A stretch of 64,000 nt of DNA from Orientallactaga sibirica. Its lineage: Eukaryota > Chordata > Mammalia > Rodentia > Dipodidae. A program made the position numbers and the translations under genes. This document shows, in pieces, positions 24,022 through 36,000 of the stretch (position 1 is its first letter; each line of letters opens with the position of its first letter). The notes below the pieces were generated by a model, which saw only the letters and a program-made list of their open reading frames with translations, made no database searches and was not told where the DNA came from. The DNA lies in assembly GCA_036365145.1 (NCBI GenBank), contig JAEOAD010002566.1, positions 5,239,501-5,303,500 on the forward strand, given 5' to 3'.

Positions 24022-25019
24022 CTGCAAAGAAAAATCTCCCATGAGATGTCTCTGGAAAAGCAACTGACATGACTTTTTTTTAAGCCTCTTTGATGTTCCA
24101 GGCAGTGATATTCATTTGGGGGAAAACGTACACTTTGTTCCTATGACCCCAGGTGACCAGAAGGGAGGCGAGAGGTGGCAATGAGTTCTGAGAATGTGTG
24201 GGAAAGAACTCGTGGGACAAGGAAGGCCATGGACCTACAGGAGTGGAAACAATGAGCTGTCTGGAATGATAGGATCAGACAGCGTTTCCATGACCAGCTC
24301 CAACTCACCCACCCCCGCACCGCCAAGTGCATAGCTGAGAAGAACAAGATGTGTCTCATTCAGAGCATGACGCAGGGGCTGGGAAGTGCAGTCCTCACCT
24401 TCAAAGTCAACAGTGCCATCCCCATTGATGTCGGCCTCCTGGACCACCTCGGAGATCTCCCGGGGCGTGAGCTTCTCCCCCAGAAGCCTCTGCATGGCCT
24501 GCTGCAACTCCGCCAGTGTGATCTCTCCGTCACCATTGGCATCAAACTAGAGAGAAGCAAAGGACAGGATCGGCAATGCTGGCCATGATACCTCTGTGAT
24601 GGACAATGGTCATTGTGTCAATCACTCAAGGTCAAGAACAAAGCGAAGAGTTTTGGACACCACATCCGCTAGACTGTCAGGCCCTTGAGGACAAGGTTTC
24701 CTTTAATCTACCATTATTTTGTTTTGTTTTGTTTTTTGAGGTAGGGCCTCACTCTATCCCAGGCTGACCTGGAATTCACTATGTAGTCTCAGGTTGTTCT
24801 CAAGTTCATAGCAATCCTCCTACCTCTGCCTTCTGAGTTCTGGGATTAAAGATATGTGCTAGCATGCCCTGGCAAGGAGAAAGAGAGAATGGGTGCACCA
24901 GGGCCTCTTGCCACTGCAGACAAACTCCAGGCACATGTGCCACTTTGTGCATCTGGCTTTACATGGGTTTGGGGGAACTAAACTCAGATCCTTAGACTTC
25001 CTCATCAAGAGACAGAGAC

Positions 25020-25052
<33 letters not shown>

Positions 25053-28000
25053 GATGGGCGTGCCAGCAGCCTCTCAGCTGCTGTGAATGAAATTCAGATG
25101 CGTGCACCCCCTTGTGGTCAAGTGCAGCATTGCGCCCTTGCATCACTTTGCATCTGGCTAAACGTGGGAACCTGGAGATTGGAATTGGGTTCTTAGGCTT
25201 AGCAGGCAGGCGCCTTAACCGCTAAGCCATCTCTCCAGCCCTATTAATATTTTTAAATGGCCTATTGAGTTATAATTTGTTGACTACTTGGTGCTGTAGG
25301 CAATGAATAGGTTTCATATGAATATGAGAAGTTATGCATATAGGCTGCATGCAATTTGATGAGTTTGAACACAGACAGACTTGAGGAATCATTTTCACAG
25401 TCAGTGTAATGCCTACAGGCTTTCTTTACGCATATTAGCTTTGATATGTCTTCTATGTTGTGTTGTGGTAAGAACACTTAACATGAAGTCTACCCTCTTC
25501 AGGTTTCTCTCTCTCTCTCTCTCTCCTCCCTCTCTGTGGTGTGTGTGTATTCATATGCATGCAGGTGCACATGTGTGGGGTGCATGTGGAGATCATAGTT
25601 CAACATTAGATGTCTTCCTCTATCACTCTCCACCTTTTCTAAATTTTTTTTTTTAGTTTTGGAGAGAGACACAGAGAGAGACAGACAGAGAGAGAGAGAG
25701 GGAGAGGAAGACAGATAAAGATGGGTGCGCCAGCAGTCTCTCAGCTGCTGTGAACGAAATCCAGATGTGTGCGCCCCCTTGTGGTCAAGTGCGGCATTGC
25801 ACCCTTGCGTCACTTTGCATCTGGCTAAACGTGGGACCTGGAGATTGGAACCGGGTTCTTTAGGCTTTGCAGGCAGGCGCCTTAACCGTTAAGCCATCTC
25901 TCCAGCCCCCACTCTCCACCTTTGAAATGGGATCTCTTGCTGAGACCAGAGCTCACCAGTTCAGCTAGACAAGCTATCCAAGCATGGTCCAGGGATCCTC
26001 TTGTCCCCGCCTCCCCATTGCTGACATCACAGGTGCACACTGCCACTCACTCTTGAAATTTCATGTGGGTGACAGGGATTGGATTCAGATCCTTATGTTT
26101 GCTCAGCAGTCACTTGACCAACTGAGTCATCTCCCTGTCCCCCTTTAGTTTTTGAACACTTATTGTATTAAAATTTTGCATTCAGCAATAATATTATGTG
26201 CCTAATAATTAACATGACATGATACATGTTGTTAACCATAGGCACTCTGTGATACAGCAGAATGCTGAAACTTGTTCATCTCGCAGAAGTGAAATTTAGT
26301 AATCATTGAACAACAATCTACTTGCCCGTCTATACTCCACAATCCGCTTTCTGTGTCTATGAGCTTGACTATTTTAGAAATCTCATATAAATGGAATCAT
26401 GTAATAGCTCTCCTTCTCTGGACACATAGACCCAAATGGCATATTATTCACCCTTAAAAGAGAAGGAAATTCTGCCATCTGTCGGGGATGACTCCAACAT
26501 GGAGGGTGTTATGCTAAGTGGAACATGATACACGATAAGTTTTTTTTTTTTTTTTGTTTTGTGAGGTAGGGTCTCACTCTGGTCCAGGCTGACCTGGAAT
26601 TAACTATGTAGTCTCAGGGTGGCCTCGAACTCTCGGCGATCCTCCTACCTCTGCCTCCCGAGTGCTGGGATTAAAGGCGTGCTCCACCACGCCCGGCACA
26701 ATAAGTATTTTTACATGCTAGGTACTTAATACCCAGCCCCTCATTGGTGGATTCCAGACAAGTGCTCTACCTCTGAGCCAGGCCCTCAGCCCTGGTGGAT
26801 TGGTGGATTCGACACTCAGCACTGAGCCATGTCTGCAGCCCTTGGAGATCTTGTCTGTTTCTTGCCAGAGTCTCCTCATCTCACAGTGCTCCCAGCACTC
26901 ACTTATCTCTCTTCCATTGACCCATCTTCCTGTCCTGTAAGTATCTGTGCTTACAGCTTACTCCCCCAAAACATGCTTCCCTGAAGCAGCTATGCCTAGT
27001 AGAAAACAAAATGTGAATCTCGGGCTGGAGAGATGGCTTAGTGGCTAAGGCACCTGCCTGCTAAGCCCAAGAATGCTGGTTCCAATGTCCAGCAGTTCCA
27101 ATCTCCAGGTCCCACGTTTAGCCAGATGCAAAGTGAGGCAAGGGTGCAATGCCGCACTTGCCCACAAGGGGGCGCACACATCTGGATTTTGTTCACAGCA
27201 GCTGAGAGACTGCTGGCGCGCCCATTTCTGTCTCCCTCTCCCTCTTTGTCTATCTCTCTCTGTCTCTCTCTCTCTCTCTCCAAAATAAATTAAAAAATAA
27301 TAAAAAAATTTTTTTAAAATGTGAATCTCGTGACTAATAATGTTAAATATTTTATTAGATACACTAAAAATATATATGTGCAGCTCAGTTGTGAGTGCTC
27401 GTGTAAGATCCTGACTTAAATCTTCAACATGTACACACTACAAGAAGCATATAAAATGAATTTTTAATGATCAATTTTAGTTAACCTGCCGTATTCAAAC
27501 TTATTTCAGCTTGCACCTAATTTGAAAATGTTTAACAAACAATGCGAATCGACATTTCATCCACACTGGTTTCATAAGACAGCACTGTAAGTGCATGATA
27601 TGCACTTAAAATACTTTGGTAACATACTTGGCATAGACTTCTACGTATATATTAAATATACCCAGCCTTAGTCCAGTAAGTATTTTATACTGGCAGAACT
27701 TGTCGACTCATATACTAAATTTTAGCATAAATACTTGATCAACATTTAAGTTTTGTCATGAAATTTATAATTAAAAAGGTATATTTCCAAAGGAGAGTTT
27801 TCCAGCAATTGAATAAAATATTAATTTTTGTAGTACTTGGGTCACAATATAGAGCCTTGGACATGTTAGACAAGAGATCTGTCACTGAACCACACCATCA
27901 ACCCTTTTTAAATTTTGCCTTAGGACAAGGCCTCCCTTAATTGGCAGCCATTTTCCCACCTTAGCCTCCTAACTACCTGGAATTACAGGCACACATCATC

Positions 28001-31000
28001 ATATTGGAAATATTCATTTTAAAATTTAAATGATTTATAGGCCTGGAGAGATGGCTTAGCAGTTAAACGATTGCCTGTGAAGCCTAAGGACCCCAGTTTG
28101 AGGCTCGATTCTCCAGGAACCACATAAGCCAGATGTACAAGGTAGCACATGTATCTGGAGTTCGTTTGCAGTGGCTGGAGGCCCTGGCATGCCCATTCTC
28201 TCTCTCTCTCTTTCTCTCTACCTGCCTATTTCTGTATCTCTCTCTCTCTCAAATAAATAAATAATTTTTTTAAATAAAATATTTAAAATTTAAATGATTC
28301 ATATTTCAATACTTGGACTGACAGTCACTTGAATACAAATGAAAATTAACTAAGTAATTTAAATGAAATCCATTTGAAATGAAACAGAATTAAAAATTCA
28401 TTTTCCCAGCCACATTTCAAAAGCTCCGTTGCCAAGCGTGGTCAGTGGCTGCTGGTGGATGGGGCACTCATCAATCTTGATGTGAGACTAGGAGATGACA
28501 CTATACAATTAATTAATTAGTAGAACAAGATCTCCTAGTATTTAAGTCCATTTTCACCTGGCTCCAAAGTCTTTGCCTTCAAATACTATGTTGTCTTTGG
28601 GGGAGGGGTTAATATACTTTTTAATTTAATTTTTATTCTTTTAGATGGCATCCTGAGATTTAGGTACCATTCCTTCTGGCATTTTCAAATACAAATTGTT
28701 TTTGTGATTCCAATACCTCTCCTGTTCCCACCCCCACTAGCTTGCAATCTCTCTCTCTCTCTCTGTCCATATATATATATATATATATATATATTGCTTG
28801 TCATATGTGTGTGTGTTTGTGTGTGTGTGTGGCAAGTGTTGTTGACAAAACCTATAAAGGTAGAACCATAACAAAAAGCAAAACATACACTATCTGCTTT
28901 TGAAAATTGTTTTTTTCTGTTTTGACATTTTATACATGTATATATTGTATTTTGATGTGCTTCCCCACAAGTACCCTCTTGTATTTTTACCTTGTGTAAT
29001 TGAAAGCTGGCTTCTTATGGTCCCAAGTCTTGGTTCTTGTTTTTAAGTATGTCTAGAGCAAGTGTATTAAACCAGATTGTTTCTTTGAGATACTTTCTGG
29101 AAACCTCCAATTCTTAGATGTCCCCCTTCCTTTTTTTAATTTTTTTTTTTTATTTTTGGAGCGAGACACAGAGAGAGACACAGAGAGGGAAACAGATAGA
29201 GATGGGCGCGCCAGCAGTTTCTCAGCTGCTGTGAATGAAATCCAGATGTGTGAGCCCCTTTGTGGTCAAGTGCAGCATTGCGCCCTTGCGTCACTTTGCA
29301 TCTGGCTAAACGTGGGACCTGGAGATTGGAACCAGGTTCTTAGCAGGCAGGTGCCTTAACCACTAAGCCATCTCTCCAGACCCCCTTTCCTTTTTTATAG
29401 GAACCAATTCTTAGATATCCCCTTCCTTTTTTATAGGAACCAAGATTATTGGTCTTACATGTCTTTGAGTCTCAGAGTCTTCTTTGGTATAATGGGGATA
29501 AATGACTGATTCTAATATTATTAGTGAATGTTAAATTGGATGAATATGAGAGTCCCTGGTCCATTGCAAGCAATTTTTTAATATCTAATTTCTTGCCCTG
29601 TCCATTCCCACTCACTCCAGTTAGACTCAACATTTAACCTGGTGAGTTTTGTCCATGGTCCTGACTAATCATAGCCCTGTGAAGTTTCCCTCACCTCACC
29701 TGCACTACAGAGCTCAAGACTCACCTCCTTGAAGGCATCTCGCATCTCTTGGACACCAATCATCCCGGCAGTCTCGGCAAGCAGTTTTGGTGTCATTAGC
29801 TCCACAAAGTCATCGAAGTCTACACGACCACCAACTGAGGGCAAAAGACGCATGGTGAGTGGGTTTACATAAACACCAACCTCCCATCCTTTCACTTTGC
29901 CCTTCAAGTCAGAAATAGGTCAGCTCCCATCTTCCCACATTCTTTGACCTGATTGTCATTCATACAACTCAAGCCTTCAGGTCCCTTTAACCTGAGCTGA
30001 GTGGCCAGGGAGTGCCTGGTGTGAATAACTATGTGATCTTTAGCAAATCCCTTAATGGATTAATGCCTATAGTCCCTCATATAGAGAACATTATGGGGGA
30101 GTATACATTTAAATATGAAATAGGTCTCTTCCAAATGTCATTATACCATCCTTTGGTATCCACTACAGAGGACACCCTGGCATATCACAATATAGATGTT
30201 CAAGTCCTATTTTACAAAATGGCATAGTATTTGCTTGTCCCATATGCTTATTGTTCCATATACTTTTAAATCATCTCTCAGTTACCTATCTGCATCTACT
30301 ATGGTGAAAATGCTCTGGAAACAGTTGCTATTCTATCGTGGTTGTTGAATGAAATGCCCCCCATGGGCTCATCTGTTTTAAATCATCTCTCATTTACCTA
30401 TAATCTAGTACAGTGAAAATGCTCTGGAAACGGTTGCTATTCTATCGTGGTTGTTGAATGAAATGCCCCCCATGGGCTCATCTGTTTTAAATCATCTCTC
30501 AGTTACCTATAATCTAGTACAGTGAAAATGCTCTGGAAACGGTTGTTATTCTATTGTGGTTGTTGAATGAAATGCCCCCCCATGGGCTCATCTGTTTTAA
30601 ATCATCTCTCATTTACCTATAATCTAGTACAGTGAAAATGCTCTGGAAACGGTTGTTATTCTATTGTGGTTGTTGAATGAAATGCCCCCCATGGGCTCAT
30701 CTGTTTTAAATCATCTCTCATTTACCTATAATCTAGTACAGTGAAAATGCTCTGGAAACGGTTGCTATTCTATTGTGGTTGTTGAATGAAATGCCCCCCC
30801 CATGGGCTCATCTGTTTTAAATCATCTCTCAGTTACCTATAATGTACTACAGTGAAAATGCTCTGGAAACGGTTGCTGTTCTATCGTGGTTGTTGAATGA
30901 AACCCCCCCATGGGCTCATCTGTTTTAAATCATCTCTCATTTACCTATAATCTAGTACAGTGAAAATGCTCTGGAAACAGTTGCTATTCTATCGTGGTTG

Positions 31001-33029
31001 TTGAATGAAACCCCCCCATGGGCTCATCTGTTTTAAATCATCTCTCATTTACCTATAATCTAGTACAGTGAAAATGCTCTGGAAATGGTTGCTGTTCTAT
31101 CGTGGTTGTTGAATGAAATGCCCCCCATGGGCTCATCTGTTTTGAATCATCTCTCATTTACCTATAATCTAGTACAGTGAAAATGCTCTGGAAACGGTTG
31201 CTATTCTATTGTGGTTGTTGAATGAAATGCCCCCCATGGGCTCATCTGTTTTGAATACTTGGTCCACAGCTGGTGGCAGTTTGGGAAGGTTGTGGGGCTT
31301 TGGAGGTGGGGAGCCTTGCTGTAAGAGGTGCGTCACTGGTAATTGACTTTGGGGTGACATTGCACAGTCTTAAGCCTTATGGACAGACTCCTTCCTTCCT
31401 GGTGCTGCTGTGAAGATGAGGTGCCTTCGTGGATATGTGTTCTCGTCATGCATTCTCCACCATGACAAACCTTCCCCTGAAAACGGTAAGCTGAAATAAA
31501 CCCTATCCTGTCATAAACTGCCTCTCTTTAGATGCAGTGACAGGTAACTGCTACAACTACATTCTTAAGGAGATTGTGAGAAGAAAATTTCTTACAGGCA
31601 TGATTTTTCCAAACATTTTCTCATGGGCGCTTAGCTGAATCTGCAGATGTGGAACCAGCAGATACAGAGGGCTGAGTGGGCTATTCTCACATTGAGACCA
31701 ACTTTGCTGGTTAGTTCAGTGATATACTCAGAAGTGAATCCAACAGCAATCCTTACTTCTGCCTTCAATTATGAAATCAACTTTGGGTTACATGCTACAA
31801 GCTGTCCCTTTTGCAATGCTCTTCGTCAACATTAGATCTAACATTTAATATGGTCCCTACTGCTAAGCACCCAATGATGACACTCAGTGGTGACAGTAAA
31901 ACCCTATGTTCAGGAATGATGCACTGGAGGCTATGACTTGACCTGATGAGCATCTTTACCCTGTCCTTTCTACAATACTACAAGGCAGAGTGATCACATC
32001 TTACGTAACAAACAAGGAAACTGGTGCGGAAGAGTAGGGGGAGACTCAGCTATTCAAAAGCTTCAATTATTTATTATGAATAAATAAATAAGGAAACTGT
32101 CGCTTACGCCCAGATCTGTAGAAGTCATCTTCCCATCTACTTCAAATGGAGCCGCCCTAAGCGTGGTCTGAACTGCTTGTTGCCAGACCTCTTGTTCCCC
32201 TAACCATCTTTATATTCCCAGATCGTCTCTCAACCTGCATGTCCTTCCCAGTTCCACCCTGCCTGCTCTGCCAACACCAGACATTTCTCCCATCCCCTGG
32301 TCTCACGGTTCATGCGTATTTGCTGGCCCAGCTCCGTCAGTTCCATCTCTGTGGGCATGTAACCCATCGTCCTCATGAGATTGCCCAGGTCCTTATAGGA
32401 AATGAACCCGTCTCGGTCCTTGTCAAACTCAAGAAATGCTTCCCGGAGCTCTAAAAGTCAAGAGAGAAAACTCTGGGGCAACTCGAAACAGTGAGTGGGG
32501 AATAGTGGCATCATTCAGAACTATGACTGAGCGCACGCCACACAGAGTAAATGGCAGAAACTGGTGGTTGCTGGGAGGTGGAAGATATGTCCTTTACAGA
32601 AATTGCCCACTCTCCAGTAAATAACCTCCCATCCCTGACTATGCAAGAAACCCTAACTTAAGTCAGTGGGTCAAGGGAAAAGAGGGTACCAACACATGAC
32701 GTATCCATACGAAACATCTTGTTCATAATAACAAGCGTTAATAATAATAATAATAAACAAAGAATTATAGAAGCATGGGAGTCTACTGGGGAAAGAAGGG
32801 TTTAGTGGGAATGGAACGGGTAAGAAAGGGTAAGTAGAAGAGGTCAAAGTGCATCCTATACATGCACGAAATTACAAAGAAATCAATGTTACCAACTAAG
32901 GATTCCATCATGGAGAACATATATATATATAGTTTGTTTTATATATATATATTGTTTGTTTATATATTGTTTATATATATATTGTTTGTTTATATATATA
33001 TATATATATTGTTTATATATATATTGTTT

Positions 33030-33081
<52 letters not shown>

Positions 33082-36000
33082 TGTTTGTTTTTTTGGTTTT
33101 TCGAGGTAGGGTTTCACTTTGGTCCAGGCTGACCTGGAATTCACTATGTAGTCTCAGGGTGGCCTCGAACTCTCAGCGATCCTCCTACCTCTGCCTCCCA
33201 AGTGCTGGGATTAAAGGCCACACCCGGCTGAGAATATATATATATTTGGTTTTGCAAGGTAGGGTTTCACTCTGGTCCAGGCTGACCTGGAATTAACTAT
33301 GTAGTCTCAGGGTGGCCTCGAACTCATGGCGATCCTCCTACCTCTGCCTCCTGAGTGCTGGGATTAAAGGCGTGCCTGGCTGAGAATATATTTTTAAAGC
33401 CAAACATTTCCAGAAGGAGGGATGTGTAAAATGTGTTAGCAAGAGGAATGCTTCCTGAGAGCACTGGCATTTTCAAAGTCTTTGAGTGAAGTTATTTAAA
33501 AAAAAAAAAAACCCTCAAAACCACTGGGAAGGGCCTGGAGAGATGGCTTGACAGTTAAGGCACTTGCCTGCGAAGCCTAAAGAGCGAGGTTCAATTTCCC
33601 AGGACCCACATAAGCCATGTACAAGTACATGGTAACGCATGTATCTGCAGTGGCTGGAGGCCCTGGTTCATTCTCTCTCTCTCCCTCTCTCCCTGGTTGT
33701 ATCTCTCTCTCAAGTAAATAAATAAATATTTTTTAACCCCCCCGAGAAAACAGCAATTTTATTCCCTCTAAAACGTGTTATTTATGAGTTTTGGAGACAC
33801 ATAGGGACAGTGCACCTTGTAAATATATGGAGAACAGAACTCATGCCGCAAGTGTGGGCCATACAAAATGACACTTGTGCCGGTAGAAAAAGATGTGAAC
33901 TTTTTACATGAAGGAATTTATACGTTAGGAAAGTAAGGAGCGCAGGTTAAGCAGATAGATGGCCATGAGCAGACATTTAGGGGAGGAGGAATTACCTTCG
34001 ATCTCATCCTGCCCCAGGGGTCTTTCCTGAAATTGAATACAGGCAGAGGGAATTAGAAGAGAGCCCATTACCCAGAACCCACTTCTCCAAACAAGCCTGT
34101 AGTTCTTCATACCTCCTGCTGCTCCTTCCCACTCTCTCTATTCCTCGCCTTCCTCCATCCATCTCTTAACTCCCATTCCACAGCTCTTTGCCACCCAGCC
34201 TTTTCCCCATGCCCTCTCATTTCATCTCTCTCATCCTGGCATCTGGTTGTCCCCCGTCTGCCTTTCCTAAACAGACACTTGACAAGTTGGTCTTAAAAAT
34301 GGTCTAAAACACTATGATGTCTGAGCCACCAGTCCAGATGAAGAAAATGACACAGTAACCCAGCTAACATGTTCAGAGGAATGGCTGTGCCAGGATCTTT
34401 TATTTAGACCTCAGAACCACTCAATGAGGCAGACCCAAATATTACTTCAATCTTACCCATAAAGTACAGAGAGGTTATTGAACCTGACAAGGGTCACATG
34501 GCTCAGAGAATGAAATAATTTATCATTTCCCTCTTTTTAAAAATGAATTTTTGGACTGGAGAGATGGCTTAGCGGTTAAGGCATTTGCCTGCAAAGCCAA
34601 AGGATCCCAGTTTGATTCTCCAGGACCCACGTAAGCCAGATGCACGAGGGGCACATGCATCTGGAGTTCGTTTGCAGTGGCTAGAGGCCCTGGTGTGCCC
34701 ATTCTCTCTCTGTCTGCCTCTCTTCTATCTCTCTCTCTGCTTACAAATAAATAAATAAAAATTTTAAATAAAAATTAAAAAATCGCTGGGCATGGTGGTG
34801 CACACCTTTAATCCCAGCACTCGGGAGGTAGAGGTAGAAGGATCGCTGTGAGTTCAAGGCCATCCTGAGAATATAGAGTGAACTCCAGGTCAGCCTGAAC
34901 TAGAGTAAACCTACCTCAACAACAACAACAAAAATACAAAAAAAAAAAAAAAAAAAAAGAAAAGAAAAAAAATCTTTAAAAAATGAATTTTTGTTAGGAT
35001 ACAAATAAATTGGTTTGACTTTGACATTTTCATATACCTGTATCAACATAGTTCACTCTCATTGCTTCCCCCTACTTCCCTCCAACATCTTGCTGGACCC
35101 CTTCCTCCCTAAATAATGCTCCTTCTGCTTTCATGACACACACATTCCATTGAGGTCACTCAGCAGCTCAGACATGGGGTTGGGATTAGAATTCACGTCT
35201 CCTGACTCCCAGGTTGAAAATTTTTCTTCCAAACCCAATCTTTCTCCACAAACTTCCTTGCCCCTTCCCAAGAGTTAGGATCCCGTTGGGTGGGATCAGT
35301 GCTCAATCATTTCCAAGCAGGCTAGTCAAGGCCAGCACGACCAGATCCTAAAACCTCTGAGAATTTCTAAACACTGTGGCCCTACCCAGTCCTGCACACA
35401 TCTAAAGGGTCAGGATTGTGTACCTGGCATGGCACCTTGGAAAGTTACCCCGTATCACCCCTGTTATTGAAGCATTCCCTGCAACTCCTCATTGTTATTA
35501 TGCTCTCATGTAATTCCTTCCTTTCCTTTCCTTTCCTTTCCTTCCCTTCCCTTCCCTTTCCTTCCCTTCCCTTCCTTTCCCTTCCCTTCCCTTCCCTTTC
35601 CTTTCCTTTCCTTTCCTTTCCTTCCCTTCCCTTTCCTTTCCTTCCCTTCCCTTCCTGTTCCTTCCCTTCCCTTCCCTTCCCTTCCCTTCCCTTCCCTTCC
35701 CTTCCCTTCCCTTCCCTTCCCTTCCCTTCCCTTCCCTCCTTCTCCTTCCCTCCTCTCCTCTCCTCCTCCTCCCTCTCCTCTCCTCTCCTCTCCTCTCCTC
35801 TCCTCTCCTCTCCTCTCCTTTCTGTTCCGTTCCTTTCCTTTCCTTCCCTTTCCTTCCCTTTCTTTCTTATATTTCTTTCCCTTCCTTTCTTTTCTCATCT
35901 GGTTTTCTTTTCCCTTCCTTTGTCTTTCCCTCCCCAACTTCACGAATTGTTTTCATGGTTACATAGCACCAGAAATGTAAGGCTTTGTGCACAGGGTTAG

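Noticed and set aside
30269..31252. CRISPR-like regular repeats
   Set aside because: Units are contiguous 109-bp tandem copies without unique spacers, in a mammalian intron.
32862..33296. 144-codon Tyr/Ile-repeat frame
   Set aside because: It is the TA microsatellite running into B1 sequence.
35416..36000. 194-, 162- and 145-codon frames, Pro/Leu/Ser- or Lys/Gly/Glu-rich
   Set aside because: Frames exist in several phases and both strands because the tract is a pentamer repeat without stops.
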